Assembly (NCBI GenBank): GCA_934693235.1
Contig: CAKUUY010000011.1
Span: forward strand, 1-52,078
Length of the DNA: 52,078 nt
Source of the DNA: an uncultured Candidatus Melainabacteria bacterium
GTDB taxonomy: Bacteria > Cyanobacteriota > Vampirovibrionia > Gastranaerophilales > Gastranaerophilaceae
Direction: 5' to 3'
Position numbers and translations under genes: made by a program. The notes beneath the pieces were generated by a model. The model was not told where the DNA came from, made no database searches, and was given only the letters and a program-made list of their open reading frames with translations. Each line of letters begins with the position of its first letter. Within the stretch, counting starts at the first letter, position 1. Positions 10,000-18,868 of the stretch are shown here, in pieces.

Positions 10000-11067
10000 T
10001 TATTTAACGCACAATTCACAACACATTTGGCAAGCTCCAAAAACTTTTGCAGCATGTAGATTTTTTCTAAAACATCTGTAGTGTGGAAGGTTAAAAACTT
10101 CTTTAATCGGCATATCTTTCACGTTCCCGATTTTTTGTGATAAACAAGGATAAACATCGCCTTGAGGGTTAATCATCATGTTTGAATAGGGATACATACA
10201 AGGTTTGTAAATCTTCGAAACTGGTTTGTCAGCCGGAGTGTTGAAGAATTCTTCAATTTTTTCAAGCGGATTTTTAGAATATTCAAATTTTGGAGAAAAC
10301 CTGATTTTTACGTTAGATTTTTTGCTTAAACATTCAAGCTCTTTATAAACTTCTTTGAAATGTTCCATATCAAAATATTTTTCAATTGGATAATTTGCGT
10401 TGAATTCTGGTACAAAGTTGTCAAATAATACGGAATTTTGTTTCAAGTTGTTGTTGCGTAAAAATGAAATTGAAAGGAAATTGAATTTCTTTTCGTTGCA
10501 CATTTTGTAAAGTTTTACCAAATCATCAAGATTATTTTCAAGAACAATTGTCTTAATATCAATCATTGGACGTTTTTTGCGAGAATTCATGTTGTCAAAG
10601 TTGTCCATGATTTTATCCCAAATTCCGTCTTTGTTGCGGTTTATGTTGTGATTTTCTCCATAACCGTCTAATGAAACAGATAAAAGCATCATTTTACTTT
10701 TAATAAACGCGTCAATAATTTCGTCATTAATTAAAATTCCATTAGATACAACATTAAGTTTGCCAAAAGTTTTTTTAGATGTGCGCATCAAAATGTCAAT
10801 GAAATCTTTTCTGATAAGAGGTTCGCCTCCTACAAGAGTGACAAAGGAATACCAAGGAATTTGGTCAATAATTTTGAACCATTCTTCAGTTGTTAATTCA
10901 TCTTTTTTACGGTCATCGCCGACATAACAATATGGACAATTGAGATTGCAACGATATGTTAGCTCGAAAAAGTAGCGTAAAGGCACTGGAGCCAAACCGC
11001 TTCTGTTATTGTATGCAGGTAGCGCGTATAAGTTTCTTCCTAAGTCAAATAGATTTGATAAATTCAT
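10000..11067 (-). CDS. Radical SAM/SPASM protein
   Basis: A 355-residue radical SAM enzyme. The CX3CX2C cluster motif is Cys40, Cys44 and Cys47 (TYRCNLNCPYC), followed by the SAM-binding GGEPL motif. The C-terminus carries SPASM-type cysteines (PCMYPYS, VYPCLSQ, then a CQMCCELC end) for auxiliary Fe-S clusters. Such enzymes modify peptides or proteins, act in heme-related pathways, or mature other enzymes; no precursor peptide is visible nearby, so the substrate is unknown. It starts 12 bp after the ZIP transporter gene and is likely cotranscribed with it. AGGAAA precedes the ATG. Confidence 0.85.
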   Translation of the reverse strand: MNLSNLFDLGRNLYALPAYNNRSGLAPVPLRYFFELTYRCNLNCPYCYVGDDRKKDELTTEEWFKIIDQIPWYSFVTLVGGEPLIRKDFIDILMRTSKKTFGKLNVVSNGILINDEIIDAFIKSKMMLLSVSLDGYGENHNINRNKDGIWDKIMDNFDNMNSRKKRPMIDIKTIVLENNLDDLVKLYKMCNEKKFNFLSISFLRNNNLKQNSVLFDNFVPEFNANYPIEKYFDMEHFKEVYKELECLSKKSNVKIRFSPKFEYSKNPLEKIEEFFNTPADKPVSKIYKPCMYPYSNMMINPQGDVYPCLSQKIGNVKDMPIKEVFNLPHYRCFRKNLHAAKVFGACQMCCELCVK

Positions 11068-11079
11068 TTTTCCTGCCTT

Positions 11080-11880
11080 TTAACCACCTATTAAAATTAA
11101 ACTAACCCATATAACAAGAATTCCAGAGATAATCCCAACGATTGATTGGTGCCAATCTCCATATTCTTTTGCTAGAGGTAGTAAAGTATCAAACGAAATA
11201 TAAATCATAATTCCGGCAACAGCAGCCATTAAGGCACCGATTAGAACTTGCGGTAGGAATAATCCGAAAATAAACATTCCGACTAAAGCTCCGATTGGTT
11301 CTGTAATCCCAGAAAGTGCTGCATATAGCATTGCGTAACGTTTTTTACCTGTTACGTGGTACATTGGTAAAGCTACAGCAATACCTTCAGGAATGTTGTG
11401 GATTGCGATTGCTAAACCAACAGAAAGACCGAGTGTTATATTTTGAGTTGTCGTAAAGAATGTTGCCATACCTTCCGGAAAGTTGTGTACACAAATTGCG
11501 ATTGCTGTAAAAATTCCGGCTCTTTTAATTCTATAATTTCTGTGAGCAGGCCCGTCTGGGTGAAGAACGTCTTCTGTGTCAATGTGGTCAGGCAAAAAGT
11601 AGTCAATCAAAATTGCAACAATTAGACCTGCAACAAAACCGGCAAGGGTTAACCATTCGTGAGTTGTTGGAAAGTGTTGAGCCAAAAGTTTCCCGGCTTC
11701 CGGCAACATATCCATAAACGAAACGAAAACCATAACTCCGGCAGAAAAACCTAAACCGACAGATAAAGCTTTTAAATTATCTTTTTTTACAATAAATGCA
11801 ATGCCGCCACCTATTGCAGTAGACAAGCCTGCAAAAAGAGTAATTAACATAGCTGGGGCAAAATTATTAGGTATAATCAT
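11080..11880 (-). CDS. ZIP family divalent metal transporter (ZupT-like)
   Basis: A 266-residue inner membrane protein with about eight membrane segments, for uptake of zinc or other divalent metals. The family signatures HNFPEG and HNIPEG in adjacent helices form the metal site, and a His/Asp-rich loop (DHIDTEDVLHPDG) lies between helices 3 and 4. I chose the ATG at 11880, which has GAAAGG about 10 nt upstream; an in-frame extension to 12009 lacks a site and would add a non-family tail reaching into repeat DNA. It precedes the radical SAM gene in the same transcript. Confidence 0.88.
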   Translation of the reverse strand: MIIPNNFAPAMLITLFAGLSTAIGGGIAFIVKKDNLKALSVGLGFSAGVMVFVSFMDMLPEAGKLLAQHFPTTHEWLTLAGFVAGLIVAILIDYFLPDHIDTEDVLHPDGPAHRNYRIKRAGIFTAIAICVHNFPEGMATFFTTTQNITLGLSVGLAIAIHNIPEGIAVALPMYHVTGKKRYAMLYAALSGITEPIGALVGMFIFGLFLPQVLIGALMAAVAGIMIYISFDTLLPLAKEYGDWHQSIVGIISGILVIWVSLILIGG

Positions 11881-12302
11881 ATTTTTATTTTTCCTTTCAA
11901 GATAATGATAACATAAATGAAAAATATGTAAAAATGTAATAAAATCTGATAGTATTACGAAATGTAAAGATGGATTTAAAAAAATATCCTTTTTCTTACT
12001 TCCCCCCACCTCGAAATCAAAGATTTCGGTCCTCCCTCAAGTGGAGGACATGAGTAATAAGTCTTTTTATACAAAAAATTAACCCCTCTCCCGAATTCGT
12101 AATGCTCACATCCGTTCGCAAACGACTTCCGACCTCTTCCCCCGGAGAGGTGAAATCTGCCTAATATCCTCTCTCCAAGGGAGAGAGTTAGAGAGAGGGG
12201 TTGGACTTGATAAAAATTTAAAAAACTATTACTACTATTAATAACATTAGTAATCGTGTTCAATGACTTGTGTTGGAAGAATGAGTATCTTTGTAGCTAA
12301 AT
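11881..12302. repeat. Gene-free gap filled with hairpin/MITE-like repeats
   Basis: No credible gene. At 12009-12050 there are two hairpins, one centred on GAAATC-AAA-GATTTC and one on GTCCTCC pairing with GGAGGAC. At 12081-12202 there is a 122-bp element bounded by perfect 10-bp inverted ends (AACCCCTCTC and GAGAGGGGTT), with an inner GAGAGGTGAAATCT stretch. A shortened relative lies at 18438-18515. The element looks like a non-autonomous miniature repeat. Long open frames across it are artefacts of the repeat. Confidence 0.7.
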
Positions 12303-13649
12303 TTAAATTTCAACCCCTCTCATCATATCGACAAGAGTTTGAATTGTTGTATCCATGCTTACAATATCAGATGTTCTCTGTTGTAAGAACGCATTAATCT
12401 TCGGCATCATCTCAATTGCGGTATCAAGTCGAGGGTTTGTCCCGGGTTGATACATACCTACGTCAATCAAGTCTTTATTTTCCCTATAAAGAGCCATAAT
12501 TGTACGCATTTTCCCGGCAGCTTCTCGGTGTTCAGGTGTAACGATAGATGACATCAGCCTTGAAATACTTCCGAGGACATCAATTGCTGGGTAATGGTTC
12601 ATTTCCGCAACTTTTCTTGACAAGAAAATGTGACCGTCAACGATACCACGCACAATATCTACAATCGGATCTGAAATGTCATCGCCTTCCATTAATACTG
12701 TATAAAGAGCTGTTACGGAGCCTTTTGGGCTGTTTCCGGCTCTTTCCAAAACTTTTTGCAACCAAGAGAAAATTGATGGCGGATAACCTTTCATTGTAGG
12801 TGGTTCGCCTAGTGACAAGCCTACTTCACGTCCTGCCATTGCACAACGGGTTACGGTATCTGTCATTAAGAAAACTTTTTTGCCTTGATCTCTAAAATAT
12901 TCACAAACAGCGGTTGCGGTTAAAAGTGCTTTTTGTCTGATTAGAGGGGGTTGGTCGCCAGTAGAACAAACCAAAACGGATTTTGCCATACCTTTTTCAC
13001 CAAGAGCATCTTCCACAAATTCTTTAACTTCACGACCACGTTCTCCAATTAAGGCAACTACGTTTACATCTGCGTCTGAATTTCGGGCAATCATACCAAG
13101 CAAGGTACTTTTCCCAACTCCGGAACCTGCAAATAGACCTAGACGCTGTCCGCAACCCATTGTCATACAGCTATCAATTGCACGAACACCTGTTGAAAAC
13201 ACTTCTGTAATAATTGGTCTTTCAAAAGGCCCAGGAGGAGGCCCCTCAACAGGTCTCCAAGTTGCACCTGCCGTATCAAGAGGTTTGCCGTCAATCGGTT
13301 CTCCCATTGGGTTAATCAAACGTCCTAAAAGGAAGTCGCCGACGGGAATTGTAATTGGTTTGCCGGTAGAAGTAACCAAACTGCCTTGTCCGATACCTTC
13401 ACCATCATATAGCAAAAGCAATTGGGCTACTTCGCCTTTAAAAGCCTGTACTTCTGCAGGTTTACGTCTGCCGTCTTTTGTTTCAATGTAGCATAAATCT
13501 CCGACTTTCAGCCCCGGTAGTTTTACTTCTACAGTTAAGCCAAGCAACTTTGAAACAGTTCCCTTAAATCGGAACAGTTCTGTTTGGTCTAATTTTTCTC
13601 TCACTTTTGTTTTAAGTTCAGTTAATCTGCTGATATCTAATTCATCCAT
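12303..13649 (-). CDS. FliI/YscN-type flagellar or type III secretion ATPase
   Basis: A 448-residue export ATPase. Walker A GSGVGKST is at residues 175-182, followed by GERGREV, the Walker B strand VFLMTDT and GYPPSIFSWLQKVLERAG, which distinguishes FliI/YscN from F1 beta subunits. It would energise substrate delivery to a flagellar or injectisome export gate. No other flagellar or type III gene is in the window, so its partners must be elsewhere or its role differs. No ribosome site is clear; a TATAAT about 10 nt before the ATG on this strand hints at a leaderless start. It lies 47 bp after the sugar-binding gene on the same strand. Confidence 0.88.
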   Translation of the reverse strand: MDELDISRLTELKTKVREKLDQTELFRFKGTVSKLLGLTVEVKLPGLKVGDLCYIETKDGRRKPAEVQAFKGEVAQLLLLYDGEGIGQGSLVTSTGKPITIPVGDFLLGRLINPMGEPIDGKPLDTAGATWRPVEGPPPGPFERPIITEVFSTGVRAIDSCMTMGCGQRLGLFAGSGVGKSTLLGMIARNSDADVNVVALIGERGREVKEFVEDALGEKGMAKSVLVCSTGDQPPLIRQKALLTATAVCEYFRDQGKKVFLMTDTVTRCAMAGREVGLSLGEPPTMKGYPPSIFSWLQKVLERAGNSPKGSVTALYTVLMEGDDISDPIVDIVRGIVDGHIFLSRKVAEMNHYPAIDVLGSISRLMSSIVTPEHREAAGKMRTIMALYRENKDLIDVGMYQPGTNPRLDTAIEMMPKINAFLQQRTSDIVSMDTTIQTLVDMMRGVEI

Positions 13650-13696
13650 AAGATTATTATAATTGTGAATTTCTATTTTTTCAATTTATTTACAAA

Positions 13697-14824
13697 TTAA
13701 TTAAATTTTGGTTCCATAGATTTTTTTAATTTGTCTGTAATTTCTTTATAATCAACAGTTACTGGAGTAGGTTTTGATGTCTTTATAATATTTAAAAAGA
13801 TTTTAGAATTTTGAGGCTTTTGGCAGTCAAGAAAATATTTTGAATTTGAAACATCAACCCTTGCAGGTACGATAAGTCCGCTTGTTGTGAACTTTTCACT
13901 ACTTTCTTTTGAGGCTAAATAATTGACCAATTTTTGAGCCTCATGTTTGTGGGTTGATGATTTTGAAATTGACCAACCGGAAGCGTCTAATTGAACAATA
14001 CTGCCTTTAGTACCTTTTGGAAACTGAACAATGTCCCAGTCGAATTGCGCTTCTGCTCTGAGTTTTGGCACCATCCAGCGTCCAGAAATATACATTCCGA
14101 CTTTTTGCTGTAAAAACATTTGAGCCATTGTTGCGCTGGCACTTTCTGATTTTAACGGTGCTACGTGATATTTTTTTCTTAAGTCAGCGTAGAATTTTAG
14201 TCCGTCTTGAGAGCCTTTGAGCCCTATTTCTTCAGGTAAAATCCCTCCGCCATTGCTCATTAAGTACGGAAGATAAAACAGAGGTTCTTCCTCAAAGCTT
14301 ACTCCAAAAACGTTGTCATCAGTTAGTTTTTGTGCCGTTTTTAGAAAGTTCGAATAAGTCCAATTTGGATTAGGATACTTGATATGTTTTTTGTCAAACA
14401 AATCTTTATTGTAAAAAATAACTAAATTGGAAACATCTCTTGGTACGGCATATAATTTCCCTTTCCAAGACAACGCTTCAAGTGATTGTGGGTAGTAATC
14501 AGTTTGTTTTACGGTTAATTCTTCTAAAAGATTGGCGTTAGCATAAATCGGCAAATATAAATTATTTATAAAAATCACATCAGGAGCGGTGTTTGAGGCA
14601 AACAAAAGATGTATTTTTTGAAAATAATTTTGCGGAATGTGCATAAAGTCGACTTTTATGTCCGGATTTTCTTTTTCAAATTCTGCTAAAATTGGTTTTA
14701 GGATATCTGTTTCGGACTTTGAGCCCCAACTTGCAAATTCAATTGTTGTTCTTTTATCTTTTGGGGAACAGCCACAAAGCATTATTGCAAGCAATAAAAC
14801 AGGTATAAGTTTTTTTATAAACAT
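13697..14824 (-). CDS. Sugar ABC transporter substrate-binding lipoprotein (family 1)
   Basis: A 375-residue extracytoplasmic binding protein. It has a lipoprotein signal with lipobox ending LCGC near residue 19, then TTIEFASWGS, PDIKVDFMHIP and APDVIFINN, typical of MalE/UgpB-like proteins, and a late motif ASGWSIS. It should deliver a sugar, probably an oligosaccharide given the many glucan enzymes here, to a permease. A MalG-like permease lies far away at 47236-48060; no MalF-like partner or ATPase is in the window. It follows the AMIN-like gene by 19 bp and is likely cotranscribed. Confidence 0.88.
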   Translation of the reverse strand: MFIKKLIPVLLLAIMLCGCSPKDKRTTIEFASWGSKSETDILKPILAEFEKENPDIKVDFMHIPQNYFQKIHLLFASNTAPDVIFINNLYLPIYANANLLEELTVKQTDYYPQSLEALSWKGKLYAVPRDVSNLVIFYNKDLFDKKHIKYPNPNWTYSNFLKTAQKLTDDNVFGVSFEEEPLFYLPYLMSNGGGILPEEIGLKGSQDGLKFYADLRKKYHVAPLKSESASATMAQMFLQQKVGMYISGRWMVPKLRAEAQFDWDIVQFPKGTKGSIVQLDASGWSISKSSTHKHEAQKLVNYLASKESSEKFTTSGLIVPARVDVSNSKYFLDCQKPQNSKIFLNIIKTSKPTPVTVDYKEITDKLKKSMEPKFN

Positions 14825-14843
14825 TTTCTCTCTTTATTTTTTA

Positions 14844-16763
14844 CTATAATTCGATCAAAACGCCCATTTTTTGGTCTGTAACTTCAATAAGCGATTTGAA
14901 ATTCCCGGCTTTAACCATATATACATTTGCATTGTCATGTCTTACTTGTAGCGGATTTGTAACATTTGAGTCGAATTTTTTCAATACAAACACTTCATTG
15001 TTAACTTTTCCGATTAAAGCGGATTTTCCATCAAGGTTTACAACATAAAAACCTTTGTTGTTATCGATATTGTAGCCAGATTTTATGATTAAACCGTTTA
15101 GGTATGAGGATTTTGTTTCGTTTTTTAATTTTGTAATAGGATTAGTTTGGGAAACCTTACTTGGAACAGGTCTTTTAGTGTTATTAATTTCGATTTTTGG
15201 TTCAACTACAGGCTGAATAGCAGGTTGTTCTTTATCTAAAATTGCAAAATATTCATCAACTGATGACATAGTGTAATCTGAGTCATTGAATTTAAGTCTG
15301 TTTTTATCAACATCTGCAACATTAAGAGCAGCATCTTTGAATCTTCTTGGATTTGAGTGCAAAATTGATTCGCCTAATTCAATATTTTTTTGTTCATGAA
15401 GAGGCAATTCGTTTTCGTATTTTTTAAATCTGCTTTTAATTTTGTCTCTGCTTGTTGTATCAAGAACAGTTCTACGGCTGTCAAAAGCCTTGAACTTAAT
15501 AGATTTTTGAATTGCATTATCTTCTGTTTCAACAATTTCCGGTTCAATTTCTACATGGCGAACATTTGCAACGTCAGCTACCATTTTTTCTAAGTCGCTA
15601 CGTTTTTTGTTCAATTTTTTAGCAGGTTCTGCAGGCGTTTTGATGAATGTATAATTTCCCTTGTTGTTAGCACGAGGAACAGGTTTGGCAGAAGCATCCA
15701 AATATCTTTGGTATCTTTCTTGCCAAGAAAGGTCTTCATCATCTGTTAAATTGTTATAATTTGTATTTTCAGTCTCTGAACGATTTTGTGCAAGTTGGTC
15801 TACAAAAGATGTTTGAACTTCTTTTGTGGCAGAAGCAATTGCTCCCAATATTCTTAAAATGAACATTAAGCCGAACAATGATGCAAAAGCTATTCCGACA
15901 GGTTTAACTGCTTTTTTAGCTTTATGTTTAATTGTTGCCAAAATTGACGGTTTTTCAACTTTTGGCATTTCTTTAATATCTTTTACTTCTTGCGAAGTTT
16001 GGTTGTTAACAAGCGTTTCAGCTGGTGGGACGACATTGTCTAAATTTTCTTTAGGTGCTTGTGTCGTTTTTTCTTGTTTTACTTCGTTAATCAGCTCTGC
16101 AAGTTGAGCTCTTCTAGTTTGTCTTGCCTTATCTTCTACCTGAGGTTTAACTTCTGTTAAAGTGATTTTGGGAGCATTTGATGCTTTTTTAATTTCTTTG
16201 TTTGTTTTTGTTTGAGTAGTTGTTTTGGTTGTTGTTGGGGTAGAAGCTTTATTTACTGTAACTTCTGTTTTTTGAAAGTTTTGTTTTGGCGGTTCTTGTT
16301 TGCTGATATTATTTTTAACTGCATTCGCTTGAGCAATAAGAGTTTTATACTCTTTTTGATCTTCTGTTAAAGGTGAACTTTTTTGTGTACTTGTTTTTAT
16401 ATCAAGTGGTTTTGTTGTAATAAGTGTAACTTTTGTATAACCGCCGTTTGTGTCGTTAACTGTTTTTACATCGACATTTGAAACCAAGTCTTTTACACCA
16501 TTCAAGCTTGATGCACTGTATCCTGAACTTTGAACTTTGGGGATAAGAATTACGTATTTGTTATCGGATTTTTTTCGTACCATAACATTATCGTTATAGC
16601 CATTTGATGTGAACAATGTAACATCAACGGAATTGTTTGAAGAACGTTTTAAATCAAGTTGCGTAAGGCTATTACCGGCATTTGCTAAAGTTCCTGATAT
16701 AGGAGCTGTTGCGAGTGCAAGTAATAATGCTATACCTATTAAACTAGATTTTTTTACTACCAT
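14844..16763 (-). CDS. Secreted/membrane protein with AMIN-like N-terminal domain
   Basis: A 639-residue envelope protein. It has a signal peptide at residues 1-30 and a beta-rich module at about 31-130 (LTQLDLKRSSNN, VKTVNDTNGGYTKVTLITTKPL) resembling AMIN domains that bind cell wall. A Thr/Lys/Gln-rich linker follows, then a membrane segment near 290-315 (GIAFASLFGLMFILRILGA), and a long charged tail ending in a small beta domain. The topology suggests an anchored periplasmic and cytoplasmic scaffold. The AMIN call is by eye and uncertain. It heads a minus-strand run with the sugar-binding lipoprotein and FliI-type ATPase. Confidence 0.6.
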   Translation of the reverse strand: MVVKKSSLIGIALLLALATAPISGTLANAGNSLTQLDLKRSSNNSVDVTLFTSNGYNDNVMVRKKSDNKYVILIPKVQSSGYSASSLNGVKDLVSNVDVKTVNDTNGGYTKVTLITTKPLDIKTSTQKSSPLTEDQKEYKTLIAQANAVKNNISKQEPPKQNFQKTEVTVNKASTPTTTKTTTQTKTNKEIKKASNAPKITLTEVKPQVEDKARQTRRAQLAELINEVKQEKTTQAPKENLDNVVPPAETLVNNQTSQEVKDIKEMPKVEKPSILATIKHKAKKAVKPVGIAFASLFGLMFILRILGAIASATKEVQTSFVDQLAQNRSETENTNYNNLTDDEDLSWQERYQRYLDASAKPVPRANNKGNYTFIKTPAEPAKKLNKKRSDLEKMVADVANVRHVEIEPEIVETEDNAIQKSIKFKAFDSRRTVLDTTSRDKIKSRFKKYENELPLHEQKNIELGESILHSNPRRFKDAALNVADVDKNRLKFNDSDYTMSSVDEYFAILDKEQPAIQPVVEPKIEINNTKRPVPSKVSQTNPITKLKNETKSSYLNGLIIKSGYNIDNNKGFYVVNLDGKSALIGKVNNEVFVLKKFDSNVTNPLQVRHDNANVYMVKAGNFKSLIEVTDQKMGVLIEL

Positions 16764-16898
16764 TTTCTACCGTTAAAATTTTTCCCTTATATTATATAAT
16801 ACTTTGAGTTGTAAAAAATTGCCAATTTGTTAAATTTTTATACTTTTATGTTACAATTTATGAAGAAATTGTAACACAAACAATAGGAATTATTTTTT

Positions 16899-17786
16899 AT
16901 GAAAAGTGGTTTTACGGCAATTATAGGTCGTCCAAATGTAGGTAAATCAACTCTTTTAAACCAAATTTTAGGTCAAAAAATTGTAATAGCAACAGACAAA
17001 GCTCAAACGACCAGAAAAAGGATTAAAGGAATTTACACAACTGAAAAAGGACAAATTGTTTTTATTGATACTCCTGGGGTTCATAAACCGCTGAATAAAT
17101 TGGGCGAATTTCTGCTTGAAGAATCAAAAATGGCTGTTCCTGATGCTGATTTAATTTTGTTTTTGGTTGATGGTTCAGAACCTGCCGGTAAGGGTGATAA
17201 ATGGATTGCTCAAAATATTTTACAGACACAAATTCCTGTTGTTATTGTAATGAACAAGGTTGACAAATTAAAGAAAATGGCTAAGGTTGAAGAAAATTTG
17301 TTAACTTATAAACTTCTTTTTGAAAAAAATTACCCGATTGTTAGGATTTCTGCAAAAACAGGAAGAAATATTGATACTTTGATAAAAAATATTTATAAAT
17401 ATCTCCCTGAAGGCGATTTGCTGTATCCTGAAGATGTTGTTACGGAAGAAACAATGAGAGATGTTACAGAAGAAGTAATCAGGGAAAAAATATTGCTGAA
17501 CACGTCTGATGAAATTCCGCACTCTGTTGCCGTAAAAATTGAAAGTTATACGGAAAGTGACGATATAGACAGAATTTACGCAACAATTTATTGTGAAACA
17601 AAAAGCCAAAAAGGAATTTTAATCGGTAAAGGTGGCAGTTTACTCAAAAAAATCGGTACAGAAGCTCGATTAGAGCTGGAAAAAATTGTTGAGAAAAAAG
17701 TTTTCTTAGGCTTGGAAGTGAAAATCGATAAGGATTGGCGAAAAAAACAAAGTTCATTAAAAAACTTTGGCTATGAAAATGAGTAG
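16899..17786 (+). CDS. era: GTPase Era
   Basis: A 295-residue GTPase needed for 16S rRNA maturation and small-subunit assembly. G1 is GRPNVGKS (residues 10-17), the switch region is TTRKRIKG, G3 is DTPG and G4 is NKVD. A C-terminal KH domain shows GILIGKGGSLLKKIG, the RNA-binding loop that recognises the 3' end of 16S rRNA. Length and domain order are standard. AGGA lies about 11 nt before the ATG. It is transcribed divergently from the AMIN-like gene. Confidence 0.96.
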   Translation: MKSGFTAIIGRPNVGKSTLLNQILGQKIVIATDKAQTTRKRIKGIYTTEKGQIVFIDTPGVHKPLNKLGEFLLEESKMAVPDADLILFLVDGSEPAGKGDKWIAQNILQTQIPVVIVMNKVDKLKKMAKVEENLLTYKLLFEKNYPIVRISAKTGRNIDTLIKNIYKYLPEGDLLYPEDVVTEETMRDVTEEVIREKILLNTSDEIPHSVAVKIESYTESDDIDRIYATIYCETKSQKGILIGKGGSLLKKIGTEARLELEKIVEKKVFLGLEVKIDKDWRKKQSSLKNFGYENE

Positions 17787-17852
17787 TTGTGAGTAGCAAA
17801 AAATATTTATTAAAATATTATATTTGTATATTATAAAGGCTACAATCAATGA

Positions 17853-18332
17853 TTAGTCATTATATTTGCTGATTTCGATAAAGTAGTTTTCTAGTGCCAA
17901 GTAACCTTTGTAAATTTCATTTGAAATGCTTGCATAGCTGGTTGCAACTATGTATTTTAGTTCTTTCGTTCTGATTTCTAAAATCGCATCAGAGTCTTTT
18001 CTTAAATTTTCGTCTGGAGATATAGACCATCTTTGCAACAAAGACAATTCTTCGTACATTTGTTTTACTGTCGTATATTCAAGGGTGTTAAAATCGTATT
18101 TAGCCAAAAGAGATTTTTCAACATTAGTAATCCTTGACATAACTGCTTGGAATTTAAAGACTTTCTTGATTATTACATAATTATCAGCAATTTTTCTGTG
18201 AAAGTAAGGAATTGTGTTTTTTGCTAATAACGCTGCATAAGAGCGAGATGTAAAAATTTCTTCATTATTTGAAAAAGCACTCCTTGAAGTTAAGTCAAAA
18301 TTTGATTTTTTTTCTATTAAATCTTCCGGCAT
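17853..18332 (-). CDS. Unknown small helical protein
   Basis: A 159-residue protein I do not recognise. It lacks a signal peptide and membrane segments and appears all-helical, with aromatic-rich stretches (SYAALLAKNTIPYFHRK, QMYEELSLLQRW). A strong GGGGGT ribosome site precedes the ATG, supporting real expression. It is convergent with era, 67 bp apart, and stands alone. Confidence 0.6.
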   Translation of the reverse strand: MPEDLIEKKSNFDLTSRSAFSNNEEIFTSRSYAALLAKNTIPYFHRKIADNYVIIKKVFKFQAVMSRITNVEKSLLAKYDFNTLEYTTVKQMYEELSLLQRWSISPDENLRKDSDAILEIRTKELKYIVATSYASISNEIYKGYLALENYFIEISKYND

Positions 18333-18437
18333 TTCTACCCCCTAGTATGTTAATTCTAATAAAAGCGAAATTTATTGTCATGTGATTTTGTCAAACATTT
18401 TACATGAGTTAACATTTTGGGCTTAATTTGTTGTTGT

Positions 18438-18515
18438 CCCTCTCCCGAATTTGTAACGTTCGTAAAGCTTACCAACAACATTGTCCTCTTTCGAAGAGGT
18501 GAAATCTATTAAATA
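18438..18515. repeat. Degenerate copy of the CCCTCTCCC dispersed repeat
   Basis: CCCTCTCCCGAATTTGTAA and, further on, CCTCTTTCGAAGAGGTGAAATCT match blocks in the same order in the 12081-12202 element, with a shorter middle and no right end. It is a decayed copy of the same repeat family. Confidence 0.6.
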
Positions 18516-18544
18516 CCATTTATGTTGGTGACCGTTTCACGACA

Positions 18545-18576
18545 AAAAATGCCACCTATACATAGATGGCATTTTT
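18545..18576 (-). terminator. Terminator of the speD transcript
   Basis: AAAAATGCCA pairs with TGGCATTTTT and the inner bases extend the stem with one mismatch. On the minus strand it ends in a T-run. It lies beyond the 118-bp tandem repeat, which would place that repeat in the speD 3' untranslated region. Confidence 0.7.
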
Positions 18577-18600
18577 AATTGAAATTTTTATTATTTTCTC

Positions 18601-18866
18601 AAAACCTAAGTGGCGGGTGAGCGGCTACTTTTTAGCACTATCTTTACAAAATTACACTAACATCTGATGGACGGATGGAACGGCACGCTTGCATCGTAAG
18701 TTTTGGTGAAATTTTACCAAAACCTAAGTGGTGGGTAAAGCGGCTACTTTTTAGCACTATTTTTACAAAATTACACCAACATCTGATGGACGGATGGAAC
18801 GGCACGCTTACAAGTAAGTCTTGGTAAAATTTTTCCAAAACCTAAGTGGTGGGTAAAGCGGCTACG
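18601..18866. repeat. 118-bp tandem repeat, about 2.2 copies, abutting speD
   Basis: Units start at 18601, 18719 and 18837, each with AAAACCTAAGTGG, and are nearly identical. The third unit stops within a few bases of the speD stop codon. Each unit holds inverted bits (TTTTGGT with ACCAAAA) and a CATCTGATGGACGGATGG block. The period is exactly 118 bp in both full units. Apparent open frames here are repeat artefacts. Confidence 0.85.
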
Positions 18867-18868
18867 CT

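Noticed and set aside
11881..12009. Longer N-terminus for the ZIP transporter
   Set aside because: The extension has no ribosome site, runs into repeat DNA and is not family-like; the ATG at 11880 has a good site.
11976..12263. A 95-residue minus-strand open frame
   Set aside because: It lies wholly over the hairpin and miniature repeats, and its PLSLTLSLGER-type sequence is the translation of the repeat.
18644..18838. A 64-residue minus-strand open frame with internal duplication
   Set aside because: Its duplication is simply the 118-bp DNA repeat read through; it has no ribosome site.
18601..18866. Possible CRISPR array
   Set aside because: The whole 118-bp unit repeats with no unique spacers, and no cas genes are present.
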